Source: Sinohyriopsis cumingii | Lineage: Eukaryota; Mollusca; Bivalvia; Unionida; Unionidae | NCBI GenBank assembly: GCA_028554795.2 | Contig: CM068839.1 | Location: 87,813,540 to 87,877,539 of the forward strand | Direction: 5' to 3' | DNA length: 64,000 nt | Shown: positions 23,718 through 36,686 of the stretch, in pieces | Position numbering within the stretch: position 1 is the stretch's first letter | Layout of the letters: the number at the start of each line of letters is the position of its first letter | Notes under the pieces: model-generated | Seen by the model: the letters and a program-made list of their open reading frames with translations, nothing else | Database searches by the model: none | Told to the model about the DNA's origin: nothing | Translations under genes and position numbers: made by a program

Positions 23718-25304
23718 TATAATCCTTATTACTGCAGCATATATACTTGTTAATTATTCTGACCAAGCATTATGCTATGAGAATTGCATTGCATAAATGG
23801 AAATATATTGTACTGCAAACCCACTTCCTCACATCCGACCCTGTTATCTGTTCAATGAATGTATTCTACAAGTATGCTCAGTGGCATGAATATGTGTTTT
23901 CTCTGAAATGTTTCAAACTTAATGCAAAATAATGGTGAAAGACAAACGTTAATTCAAATAAAGCATCACACACATACACACGAATGCAACAAGTGTATAC
24001 AGACAGGATGTCTTTCTTTGTCATACTATTTACACCGATAAATCAACAATAACTACTTAAAAGTGTTTTATTCAATTTTTAAATTCGGAAAAATGTGAGA
24101 AATAGAATAAAACTCAAGAAATATTTATTTGTTGGTATTCCGCAGCGTGACAAATGGAACGTAACGCTCAGTGTAATTTCGACAATTTAGAACAAATGTT
24201 CATAACCGACAAAAAGATTTCAAAGAAACTATATATGTAATCTTTACTGGTTCGATCTACAAGTAAATAGCTGCAGGATTCAGCTAATGGTGTACATTTC
24301 AAAAGGGAAATGGGATGAAATTGTCTCGAAGTAATTGTAACCAAAGTGTACTAAAAGATTACATAGCTCGCCTCTTTGAAGTAATTATAAACAATGTAAT
24401 AAACGAGTATGTATCTCAACAATTTGATGTAATTGTAACCAGAGTACTAAAGCCGAGTAAATATCTCAACTCGTTGAAGCAACTGTATAACTGTAACAAG
24501 AGTAATAAATGAGTATATATCTCAACTCTCTGAAGTAATTGTAACCAAAGTACAATAAATGATTACATAGCTCATCTCTTAGAGGTAATTGTAACTAGTC
24601 TGATAAACTATTACATATCTCAGCTCTTCCAAGCAATTGTAAACAAAATGTAATAAATAACAGCTTAGATGACCTCTTCGATGCATTTAATAGTCTTCAG
24701 TTTACATAATAAAACTAATTATCATGCAGGTCAAAGGTCTTGGTGAGGTCGATGAACATCATGTAGAGTGGTTGACCTTGCTCTGTGTTCTTCTCTTGGA
24801 GTTGTCGTATGGAAAATATCCTGTCTGTCGTCGACCTGCCTGCATTAAAGCCGCACTGGGATTCCAGGTGCACACTGTCCGCCAGCAACTGCAGCCTGTT
24901 GAATATAATGCGGGCATACACGTTGCCAACGATGCTCAGAAGCGAGATCAAGCGAGATCCCTCTGTAATTATTACAGTCACTGAGGTCGCCATTGTTTTT
25001 GTAAACGGTATCTCGCGCATGTCTTGGGGATCCGCTCCTTCCTCCCAGCAGAGACAAAGTAGCTCATGCAGTGGCTGAAGCAATGTTTGTTTCTCACGTT
25101 CGATAGCTTCGGGCGGGATGATGTCACTACCTGGTGCTTTGTCGTTTGGGAGGGAGTCGATTGCTTTGCTGAGCTCCTCTAAGGTGGGCACTTTGTTGAG
25201 CTCGTCCATGGTTAGCAGTTTTTATGCTGCTAGGGGCCGCATCGGTGACTGACATTTCTTGGGAGTATAGCTCTAGGTAGTGTTCCACCCATCTGGCCAT
25301 CTGT
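23718..25304 (+). repeat. Monomer A, copy 6
   Basis: Very similar to copy 4, sharing gtctgataaac (near 24599) and gggagtcgattgc (near 25153). Confidence 0.93.
24725..25304 (-). mobile_element. LINE RT fragment, A type, copy 6
   Basis: Open frame at 24715-25209, 164 aa. I see no difference from copy 4 at the protein level. Confidence 0.9.
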
Positions 25305-27512
25305 CATACTTAATGCAAAATAATGGTGAAAGACAAACGTTAATTCAAATAAAGCATCGCACACATACACACGAATGCAACAAGTGTATACAGACATGAT
25401 GTCTTCCGTCGTCATACTATATACACCGGCTAATCAACAATAACTACTTAAAAGTGTTTAATTCAATTTTTAAATTCACAAAAAATGTGAGAAATACAAT
25501 AAAACTCAAGAAATCTTTATTTGTTGGTATTCCGCAGCGTAACAAATGGAACGTAACGCCCAGTGTAATTTCGACAATTTAGAACAAATCTTCATATGCG
25601 ACAAAAAGATTTCAAAGAAACTATATATGTAATCTTTACTGGTTCGATCTACAAGTAAATAACTCCAGGATTCAGTTTATGGTGTACATTTCAAAAGGGA
25701 AATGGGATGAAATTATCTCGAAGTAATTGTAAGCAAAGTGTACTAAAAGATTACATAGCTCGCCTCTTTGAAGTAATTATAAACAATGTAATAAACGAGT
25801 ATGTATCTCAACTATTTGATGTAATTTAAACCAGAGTATTAAAGCCGAGTAGATATCTCAACTCGTTGAAGTAACTGTATAACTGTAAAAAGAGTAATAA
25901 ATAAGTATATATCTCAATTCTCTGAAGTAATTGTAACCAAAATACAATAAATGATTACATAGCTCATCTCTTCAAGGTAATTGTAACTAGTCTAATAAAC
26001 TATTACATATCTCAGCTCTTCCAAGCAATTGTTAACAAAATGTAATAAATAACAGCTTAGATGACCTCTTCGATGCATTTAATAGTCTTCAGTTTACATA
26101 ATAAAAACTAATTATCATGCAGGTCAATGGTCTTGGTGAGTTCAATGAACATCATGTAGAGTGGTTGACCTTGCTCTGTGTTCTTCTCTTGGAGTTGTCG
26201 TATGGAAAAGATCATGTCTGTCGTCGACCTGCCTGCTTTAAAGCCGCACTGGGATTCCAGGTGCACATGGTCCACCACCAACTGCAGCCTGTTGAGTATA
26301 ATGCGGGAATACACTTTGCCAACGATGCTCAGAAGCGATATCCCTCTGTAATTATTACAGTTACTGAGGTCGCCATTGTTTTTGTAAACGGTATCTCGCG
26401 CATATCTTGGAGGACCGCTCCTTTCCTCCCAGCAGAGACAAAGTAGCTCATGCAGCAGCTGAAGCAATGTTGGTTTCCCACGTTCGATAGCTTTGGGCGG
26501 GATGCTGTCACTACCTGGTGCTTTGTCGTTTGGGGCGGAGTCGATTGCTTTGTTGAGCTCCTCTAAGGTGGGCACTTTGTCGAGCTCCTCTATGGTGGGC
26601 AGTTTTTATGCTGCTAGGGGCCGCATCGGTGACTAGCATATCCTGGGAGTATAGCTCTGAGTAGTGTTCCACCCATCTGGCCATCTGTTGCTCACAGTCA
26701 GTGATCTCCTCTCCCCTCAGAGATTTCCGGGGAACGGCCCCTTTCACCGTAGGGCCTAGAGCCTTCTTGATACCACAATACATACCTTGGATGTTTCCGG
26801 ACTCGGCAGTGTGCTGGAGTCCTTCACATAGTTGTTACCAGTACTCGTTCGCGCACTGTCTAGCGATTGTGTTGGGTGTTGCTTCGAGCACTTCTGAGAT
26901 CAGCAAGCGTCCGTCCATTAAGGCATTTTTTTGTAACGTTTGAAGGCTTTTCGTTTGTCTTCGATTATTGGTTCCATCCTTGATAGATGTGCGTTGAACC
27001 AGTCCTGGCTGGGCCGTTCCTTTTTGCCAAACATGGCCATGGCTGTGCTGTAGATTGCACCCTTCATGGCGTTCCACATGGCTGTGGCATCGTGGTCTGG
27101 CAGGTCCTGGAGTGTCTGGTCCAGGGCTAGTATGACAATACAAGAGTATATCACAATTCTACTAGTGCAGCTCTGAGATTGTTTCAGAGACGTACGACCA
27201 TTCAATCAAAATGCAATTAAACATTTTATAATTTGATTGGTATTGAATGTTCTAGTTCGAGGTTATCAAAAGCAAATTACATGAAAGAACTGCACAATTC
27301 TGCAGGTGCCACATTTTACTTATATAAACACATGTACCATGGAAAAGGAAAAAAATAGCCAAATAGATTCATATATTACCAAAACATAATGCAAATAGAC
27401 TTTTTTTAAATATAAATTATTACAAAAAGTGCACGTGTAAGATTTATAAATTCTTTGATTGATCTTTTTTATTCTGGCTGTGTCATACAGCAGTTGGATA
27501 TTTAAAATCAGT
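25305..27512 (+). repeat. B/C hybrid monomer, type II exchange (copy 6)
   Basis: Exchange tract at about 26590-26613. It shares gtaatttaaacc, gccgagtagatatc and gcgatatccc with copy 4, but its tail keeps ggtcctggagtg, unlike copies 4 and 8. Confidence 0.9.
26118..27132 (-). mobile_element. LINE fragment, B/C type II hybrid (copy 6)
   Basis: Open frame at 26108-26575, 155 aa (FIELTKTID). C-like linker frames lie at 26511-26783 and 26918-27205. Confidence 0.88.
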
Positions 27513-29099
27513 TATAATCCTTATTACTGCAGCATATATACTTGTTAATTATTCTGACCAAGCATTATGCTATGAGAATTGCATTGCATAAATGGAAATA
27601 TATTGTACTGCAAACCCACTTCCTCACATCCGACCCTGTTATCTGTTCAATGAATGTATTCTACAAGTATGCTCAGTGGCATGAATATGTGTTTTCTCTG
27701 AAATGTTTCAAACTTAATGCAAAATAATGGTGAAAGACAAACGTTAATTCAAATAAATGATCACACACATACACACGAATGCAACAAGTGTATACAGACA
27801 GGATGTCTTTCTTTGTCATACTATTTACACCGATAAATCAACAATAACTACTTAAAAGTGTTTTATTCAATTTTTAAATTCGGAAAAATGTGAGAAATAG
27901 AATAAAACTCAAGAAATATTTATTTGTTGGTATTCCGCAGCGTGACAAATGGAACGTAACGCTCAGTGTAATTTCGACAATTTAGAACAAATGTTCATAA
28001 CCGACAAAAAGATTTCAAAGAAACTATATATGTAATCTTTACTGGTTCGATCTACAAGTAAATAGCTGCAGGATTCAGCTAATGGTGTACATTTCAAAAG
28101 GGAAATGGGATGAAATTGTCTCGAAGTAATTGTAACCAAAGTGTACTAAAAGATTACATAGCTCGCCTCTTTGAAGTAATTATAAACAATGTAATAAACG
28201 AGTATGTATCTCAACAATTTGATGTAATTGTAACCAGAGTACTAAAGCCGAGTAAATATCTCAACTCGTTGAAGCAACTGTATAACTGTAACAAGAGTAA
28301 TAAATGAGTATATATCTCAACTCTCTGAAGTAATTGTAACCAAAGTACAATAAATGATTACATAGCTCATCTCTTAGAGGTAATTGTAACTAGTCTAATA
28401 AACTATTACATATCTCAGCTCTTCCAAGCAATTGTAAACAAAATGTAATAAATAACAGCTTAGATGACCTCTTCGATGCATTTAATAGTCTTCAGTTTAC
28501 ATAATAAAACTAATTATCATGCAGGTCAAAGGTCTTGGTGAGGTCGATGAACATCATGTAGAGTGGTTGACCTTGCTCTGTGTTCTTCTCTTGGAGTTGT
28601 CGTATGGAAAATATCCTGTCTGTCGTCGACCTGCCTGCATTAAAGCCGCACTGGGATTCCAGGTGCACACTGTCCGCCAGCAACTGCAGCCTGTTGAATA
28701 TAATGCGGGCATACACGTTGCCAACGATGCTCAGAAGCGAGATCAAGCGAGATCCCTCTGTAATTATTACAGTCACTGAGGTCGCCATTGTTTTTGTAAA
28801 CGGTATCTCGCGCATGTCTTGGGGATCCGCTCCTTCCTCCCAGCAGAGACAAAGTAGCTCATGCAGTGGCTGAAGCAATGTTTGTTTCTCACGTTCGATA
28901 GCTTCGGGCGGGATGATGTCACTACCTGGTGCTTTGTCGTTTGGGAGGGAGTCAATTGCTTTGCTGAGCTCCTCTAAGGTGGGCACTTTGTTGAGCTCGT
29001 CCATGGTTAGCAGTTTTTATGCTGCTAGGGGCCGCATCGGTGACTGACATTTCTTGGGAGTATAGCTCTAGGTAGTGTTCCACCCATCTGGCCATCTGT
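27513..29099 (+). repeat. Monomer A, copy 7
   Basis: Carries aaataaatgatcac near 27751 like copies 5, 9 and 11, but has the common cactgaggtcgcc. Confidence 0.93.
28520..29099 (-). mobile_element. LINE RT fragment, A type, copy 7
   Basis: Open frame at 28510-29004, 164 aa, starting MDELNKVPTLEELSKAIDS with FIDLTKTFD. Confidence 0.9.
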
Positions 29100-31302
29100 C
29101 ATACTTAATGCAAAATAATGGTGAAAGACAAACGTTAATTCAAATAAAGCATCGCACACATACACACGAATGCAACAAGTGTATACAGACATGATGTCTT
29201 CCGTCGTCATACTATATACACCGGCTAATCAACAATAACTACTTAAAAGTGTTTAATTCAATTTTTAAATTCACAAAAAATGTGAGAAATACAATAAAAC
29301 TCAAGAAATCTTTATTTGTTGGTATTCCGCAGCGTAACAAATGGAACGTAACGCCCAGTGTAATTTCGACAATTTAGAACAAATCTTCATATGCGACAAA
29401 AAGATTTCAAAGAAACTATATATGTAATCTTTACTGGTTCGATCTACAAGTAAATAACTCCAGGATTCAGTTTATGGTGTACATTTCAAAAGGGAAATGG
29501 GATGAAATTATCTCGAAGTAATTGTAAGCAAAGTGTACTAAAAGATTACATAGCTCGCCTCTTTGAAGTAATTATAAACAATGTAATAAACGAGTATGTA
29601 TCTCAACTATTTGATGTAATTGAAACCAGAGTATTAAAGCCGAGTAAATATCTCAACTCGTTGAAGTAACTGTATAACTGTAAAAAGAGTAATAAATAAG
29701 TATATATCTCAATTCTCTGAAGTAATTGTAACCAAAATACAATAAATGATTACATAGCTCATCTCTTCAAGGTAATTGTAACTAGTCTAATAAACTATTA
29801 CATATCTCAGCTCTTCCAAGCAATTGTTAACAAAATGTAATAAATAACAGCTTAGATGACCTCTTCGATGCATTTAATAGTCTTCAGTTTACATAATAAA
29901 AACTAATTATCATGCAGGTCAATGGTCTTGGTGAGTTCAATGAACATCATGTAGAGTGGTTGACCTTGCTCTGTGTTCTTCTCTTGGAGTTGTCGTATGG
30001 AAAAGATCATGTCTGTCGTCGACCTGCCTGCTTTAAAGCCGCACTGGGATTCCAGGTGCACACGGTCCGCCAGCAACTGCAGCCTGTTGAGTATAATGCG
30101 AGAATACACTTTGCCAACGATGCTCAGAAGCGAGATCCCTCTGTAATTATTACAGTCACTGAGGTCGCCATTGTTTTTGTAAACGGTATCTCGCGCATAT
30201 CTTGGAGGACCGCTCCTTTCCTCCCAGCAGAGACAAAGTAGCTCATGCAGCAGCTGAAGCAATGTTGGTTTCCCACGTTCGATAGCTTTGGGCGGGATGC
30301 TGTCACTACATTGTGCTTTGTCGTTTGGGGCGGAGTCGATTGCTTTGTTGAGCTCCTCTAAGGTGGGCACTTTGTGGAGCTCCTCTATGGTGGGCAGTTT
30401 TTATGCTGCTAGGGCTGCATCGGTGACTGACATTTCTTGGGAGCATAGCTCTGAGTAGTGTTCCACCCATCTGGCCATCTGTTGCTCGCAGTCAGTGATC
30501 TCCTCTCCCGTCAGAGATTTCTGGCGGACGATCCCTTTCACCATAGGGCCTAGAGCCTTCTTGATATCACAGTACATACCTTGGATGTTTCCGGATTCGG
30601 CACTGCGCTGGAGTCCTTCACATAGTTGTTACCAGTACTCGTTCGCGCACTGTCTAGCGATGTGTTGGGTGTTGCTTCGAGCGCTTCTGAGATCAGCAAG
30701 CATCCGTTCATTAGGGCATTTTTTGTAAGCTTTGAAGGCTTTTCATTTGTCTTCGATTATTGGTTCTATCCTTGATAGATGTGCGCTGAACTAGTGCCAA
30801 ACGTGGCCATGGCTGTGCTGTAGATGACACCCTTCATGGCGCTCCACATGACTGTGGCATCGTGATCTGGCAGGTCTTGGAGTGCCTGGTCCAGGGCTAG
30901 TATGAGAATACAAGAGTATATCACAATTATGCTCATGCAGCTCTGAGATTTTTTCAGAGACGTACGAAAATTCAATCAAAATCCAATTAAACATTTTATA
31001 ATATCATTTGTATTAAATGTTCTAATTCGAGGTTATTAAAAGCTTATTACATGAATAAACTGCACAATTTTGCAGGTGCCACATTTTACTTAAATAAAAA
31101 CAGACACCATGAAAAAGGAAAAATCAGCCAAATATATTCATATATTACCAAAACATAATGCAAATAGACTTTTTTTATATAAATTATTACAAAAAGTGCA
31201 CATGTAAGATTTATAAATTCTTTGGTTGATCTTTTTTATTCTGGCTGTGTCAAACAGGAAATGTTTTTTAAACTAAACAGGCATTGGATATTGAAAATCA
31301 AT
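29100..31302 (+). repeat. Monomer B with C-like patches (copy 7)
   Basis: B at both ends, with B tail (aaactaaacaggcattggat). Inside the LINE, cacacggtccgcc (30059-30071) and cagtcactg (near 30152) are C-like, while neighbouring markers (gatcatgtc, agaatacac, cttggaggacc) are B-like. Confidence 0.9.
29913..30902 (-). mobile_element. LINE fragment, B type with C-like patches (copy 7)
   Basis: Open frame at 29903-30370, 155 aa, with LSDCNNYRGIS and LLADRVHLES (C-like) inside an otherwise B-like protein (MPTLEELNKAIDS, KAQCSDSIPP, FIELTKTID). The linker has the 22-bp loss of B. Confidence 0.88.
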
Positions 31303-32890
31303 TAAAATCCTTATTATTGCAGCATATATACTTGTCAATTATTCTGGCCAAGCATTATGCTATAAGAATTGCATTGCATAAATGGAAATATATTGTACTG
31401 CAAACCCACTTCCTCACATCCGATCCTGTTATCTGTTCAATGAATGTATTCTACAAGTATCCTCAATGGCATGAATATCGGTTTTCTTTGACATGTTTCA
31501 AACTTAATGCAAAATAACGGTGAAAGACAAACGTTAATTCAAATAAAGCATCACACACATACACACGAATGCAACAAGTGTATACAGACATGATGTCTTC
31601 CTTCGTCATACTATATACACCGGCTGATCAACAATAACTACTTAAAAGTGTTTTATTCAATTGTTAAATTTGTAAAACATTTGAGAAAAACAATAAAACC
31701 CAAGAAATTTGTATTTGTTGGTATTCCACAGCGTGACAAATGGAACGTAATTCCCAGTGTAATTTCGACAATTTAGAACAAATCTTCATAACCAACAAAA
31801 AGATTTCAAAGAAACTATATATGTAATCTTTACTGGTTCGATCTACAAGTAAATAGCTGCAGGATTCAGCTAATGGTGTACATTTCAAAAGGGAAATGGG
31901 ATGAAATTGTCTCGAAGTAATTGTAACCAAAGTGTACTAAAAGATTACATAGCTCGCCTCTTTGAAGTAATTATAAACAATGTAATAAACGAGTATGTAT
32001 CTCAACAATTTGATGTAATTGTAACCAGAGTACTAAAGCCGAGTAAATATCTCAACTCGTTGAAGCAACTGTATAACTGTAACAAGAGTAATAAATGAGT
32101 ATATATCTCAACTCTCTGAAGTAATTGTAACCAAAGTACAATAAATGATTACATAGCTCATCTCTTAGAGGTAATTGTAACTAGTCTAATAAACTATTAC
32201 ATATCTCAGCTCTTCCAAGCAATTGTAAACAAAATGTAATAAATAACAGCTTAGATGACCTCTTCGATGCATTTAATAGTCTTCAGTTTACATAATAAAA
32301 CTAATTATCATGCAGGTCAAAGGTCTTGGTGAGGTCGATGAACATCATGTAGAGTGGTTGACCTTGCTCTGTGTTCTTCTCTTGGAGTTGTCGTATGGAA
32401 AATATCCTGTCTGTCGTCGACCTGCCTGCATTAAAGCCGCACTGGGATTCCAGGTGCACACTGTCCGCCAGCAACTGCAGCCTGTTGAATATAATGCGGG
32501 CATACACGTTGCCAACGATGCTCAGAAGCGAGATCAAGCGAGATCCCTCTGTAATTATTACAGTCACTGAGGTCGCCATTGTTTTTGTAAACGGTATCTC
32601 GCGCATGTCTTGGGGATCCGCTCCTTCCTCCCAGCAGAGACAAAGTAGCTCATGCAGTGGCTGAAGCAATGTTTGTTTCTCACGTTCGATAGCTTCGGGC
32701 GGGATGATGTCACTACCTGGTGCTTTGTCGTTTGGGAGGGAGTCAATTGCTTTGCTGAGCTCCTCTAAGGTGGGCACTTTGTTGAGCTCGTCCATGGTTA
32801 GCAGTTTTTATGCTGCTAGGGGCCGCATCGGTGACTGACATTTCTTGGGAGTATAGCTCTAGGTAGTGTTCCACCCATCTGGCCATCTGT
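31303..32890 (+). repeat. C/A hybrid monomer (copy 8)
   Basis: The head is C-like (ttgtcaattattctggcc, aatcttcataaccaac), then A-like from cagctaatgg onward. The exchange therefore lies at about 31797-31870 in the spacer. It begins taaaatccttatt, a variant shared with copy 10. Confidence 0.91.
32311..32890 (-). mobile_element. LINE RT fragment, A type (copy 8)
   Basis: Open frame at 32301-32795, 164 aa, typical A form with FIDLTKTFD. Confidence 0.9.
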
Positions 32891-35099
32891 CATACTTAAT
32901 GCAAAATAATGGTGAAAGACAAACGTTAATTCAAATAAAGCATCGCACACATACACACGAATGCAACAAGTGTATACAGACATGATGTCTTCCGTCGTCA
33001 TACTATATACACCGGCTAATCAACAATAACTACTTAAAAATGTTTAATTCAATTTTTAAATTCACAAAAAATGTGAGAAATACAATAAAACTCAAGAAAT
33101 CTTTATTTGTTGGTATTCCGCAGCGTAACAAATGGAACGTAACGCCCAGTGTAATTTCGACAATTTAGAACAAATCTTCATATGCGACAAAAAGATTTCA
33201 AAGAAACTATATATGTAATCTTTACTGGTTCGATCTACAAGTAAATAACTCCAGAATTCAGTTTATGGTGTACATTTCAAAAGGGAAATGGGATGAAATT
33301 ATCTCGAAGTAATTGTAAGCAAAGTGTACTAAAAGATTACATAGCTCGCCTCTTTGAAGTAATTATAAACAATGTAATAAACGAGTATGTATCTCAACTA
33401 TTTGATGTAATTGAAACCAGAGTATTAAAGCCGAGCAGATATCTCAACTCGTTGAAGTAACTGTATAACTGTAAAAAGAGTAATAAATAAGTATATATCT
33501 CAATTCTCTGAAGTAATTGTAACCAAAATACAATAAATGATTACATAGCTCATCTCTTCAAGGTAATTGTAACTAGTCTAATAAACTATTACATATCTCA
33601 GCTCTTCCAAGCAATTGTTAACAAAATGTAATAAATAACAGCTTAGATGACCTCTTCGATGCATTTAATAGTCTTCAGTTTACATAATAAAAACTAATTA
33701 TCATGCAGGTCAATGGTCTTGGTGAGTTCAATGAACATCATGTAGAGTGGTTGACCTTGCTCTGTGTTCTTCTCTTGGAGTTGTCGTATGGAAAAGATCA
33801 TGTCTGTCGTCGACCTGCCTGCTTTAAAGCCGCACTGGGATTCCAGGTGCACATGGTCCACCACCAACTGCAGCCTGTTGAGTATAATGCGGGAATACAC
33901 TTTGCCAACGATGCTCAGAAGCGAGATCCCTCTGTAATTATTACAGTTACTGAGGTCGCCATTGTTTTTGTAAACGGTATCTCGCGCATATCTTGGAGGA
34001 CCGCTCCTTTCCTCCCAGCAGAGACAAAGTAGCTCATGCAGCAGCTGAAGCAATGTCGGTTTCCCACGTTCGATAGCTTTGGGCGGGATGCTGTCACTAC
34101 CTGGTGCTTTGTCGTTTGGGGCGGAGTCGATTGCTTTGTTGAGCTCCTCTAAGGTGGGCACTTTGTCGAGCTCCTCTATGGTGGGCAGTTTTTATGCTGC
34201 TAGGGGCCGCATCGGTGACTAGCATATCCTGGGAGTATAGCTCTGAGTAGTGTTCCACCCATCTGGCCATCTGTTGCTCACAGTCAGTGATCTCCTCTCC
34301 CCTCAGAGATTTCCGGGGAACGGCCCCTTTCACCGTAGGGCCTAGAGCCTTCTTGATACCACAATACATACCTTGGATGTTTCCGGACTCGGCAGTGTGC
34401 TGGAGTCCTTCACATAGTTGTTACCAGTACTCGTTCGCGCACTGTCTAGCGATTGTGTTGGGTGTTGCTTCGAGCACTTCTGAGATCAGCAAGCGTCCGT
34501 CCATTAAGGCATTTTTTTGTAACGTTTGAAGGCTTTTCGTTTGTCTTCGATTATTGGTTCCATCCTTGATAGATGTGCGTTGAACCAGTCCTGGCTGGGC
34601 CGTTCCTTTTTGCCAAACATGGCCATGGCTGTGCTGTAGATTGCACCCTTCATGGCGTTCCACATGGCTGTGGCATCGTGGTCTGGCAGGTCCTAGAGTG
34701 TCTGGTCCAGGGCTAGTATGACAATACAAGAGTATATCACAATTCTACTAGTGCAGCTCTGAGATTGTTTCAGAGACGTACGACCATTCAATCAAAATGC
34801 AATTAAACATTTTATAATTTGATTGGTATTGAATGTTCTAGTTCGAGGTTATCAAAAGCAAATTACATGAAAGAACTGCACAATTCTGCAGGTGCCACAT
34901 TTTACTTATATAAACACATGTACCATGGAAAAGGAAAAAAATAGCCAAATAGATTCATATATTACCAAAACATAATGCAAATAGACTTTTTTTTAAATAT
35001 AAATTATTACAAAAAGTGCACGTGTAAGATTTATAAATTCTTTGATTGATCTTTTTTATTCTGGCTGTGTCATACAGCAGTTGGATATTTAAAATCAGT
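32891..35099 (+). repeat. B/C hybrid monomer, type II exchange (copy 8)
   Basis: Exchange tract about 34180-34203. It shares tccaccaccaactg with other type II copies. It shares ggtcctagagtg (near 34690) and an eight-T run near 34987 with copy 4, which lies about 15.2 kb upstream. Confidence 0.9.
33704..34718 (-). mobile_element. LINE fragment, B/C type II hybrid (copy 8)
   Basis: Open frame at 33694-34161, 155 aa, with RLQLVVDHVH and FIELTKTID. C-like linker frame at 34097-34369. Confidence 0.88.
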
Positions 35100-36686
35100 T
35101 ATAATCCTTATTACTGCAGCATATATACTTGTTAATTATTCTGACCAAGCATTATGCTATGAGAATTGCATTGCATAAATGGAAATATATTGTACTGCAA
35201 ACCCACTTCCTCACATCCGACCCTGTTATCTGTTCAATGAATGTATTCTACAAGTATGCTCAGTGGCATGAATATGTGTTTTCTCTGAAATGTTTCAAAC
35301 TTAATGCAAAATAATGGTGAAAGACAAACGTTAATTCAAATAAATGATCACACACATACACACGAATGCAACAAGTGTATACAGACAGGATGTCTTTCTT
35401 TGTCATACTATTTACACCGATAAATCAACAATAACTACTTAAAAGTGTTTTATTCAATTTTTAAATTCGGAAAAATGTGAGAAATAGAATAAAACTCAAG
35501 AAATATTTATTTGTTGGTATTCCGCAGCGTGACAAATGGAACGTAACGCTCAGTGTAATTTCGACAATTTAGAACAAATCTTCATAACCGACAAAAAGAT
35601 TTCAAAGAAACTATATATGTAATCTTTACTGGTTCGATCTACAAGTAAATAGCTGCAGGATTCAGCTAATGGTGTACATTTCAAAAGGGAAATGGGATGA
35701 AATTGTCTCGAAGTAATTGTAACCAAAGTGTACTAAAAGATTACATAGCTCGCCTCTTTGAAGTAATTATAAACAATGTAATAAACGAGTATGTATCTCA
35801 ACAATTTGATGTAATTGTAACCAGAGTACTAAAGCCGAGTAAATATCTCAACTCGTTGAAGCAACTGTATAACTGTAACAAGAGTAATAAATGAGTATAT
35901 ATCTCAACTCTCTGAAGTAATTGTAACCAAAGTACAATAAATGATTACATAGCTCATCTCTTAGAGGTAATTGTAACTAGTCTAATAAACTATTACATAT
36001 CTCAGCTCTTCCAAGCAATTGTAAACAAAATGTAATAAATAACAGCTTAGATGACCTCTTCGATGCATTTAATAGTCTTCAGTTTACATAATAAAACTAA
36101 TTATCATGCAGGTCAAAGGTCTTGGTGAGGTCGATGAACATCATGTAGAGTGGTTGACCTTGCTCTGTGTTCTTCTCTTGGAGTTGTCGTATGGAAAATA
36201 TCCTGTCTGTCGTCGACCTGCCTGCATTAAAGCCGCACTGGGATTCCAGGTGCACACTGTCCGCCAGCAACTGCAGCCTGTTGAATATAATGCGGGCATA
36301 CACGTTGCCAACGATGCTCAGAAGCGAGATCAAGCGAGATCCCTCTGTAATTATTACAGTCACTGAGGTCGCCATTGTTTTTGTAAACGGTATCTCGCGC
36401 ATGTCTTGGGGATCCGCTCCTTCCTCCCAGCAGAGACAAAGTAGCTCATGCAGTGGCTGAAGCAATGTTTGTTTCTCACGTTCGATAGCTTCGGGCGGGA
36501 TGATGTCACTACCTGGTGCTTTGTCGTTTGGGAGGGAGTCAATTGCTTTGCTGAGCTCCTCTAAGGTGGGCACTTTGTTGAGCTCGTCCATGGTTAGCAG
36601 TTTTTATGCTGCTAGGGGCCGCATCGGTGACTGACATTTCTTGGGAGTATAGCTCTAGGTAGTGTTCCACCCATCTGGCCATCTGT
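35100..36686 (+). repeat. Monomer A, copy 9
   Basis: Carries aaataaatgatcac near 35341. It reads caaatcttcataaccgac near 35577, a C-like base inside an A spacer. Confidence 0.93.
36107..36686 (-). mobile_element. LINE RT fragment, A type, copy 9
   Basis: Open frame at 36097-36591, 164 aa, typical A form. Confidence 0.9.
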
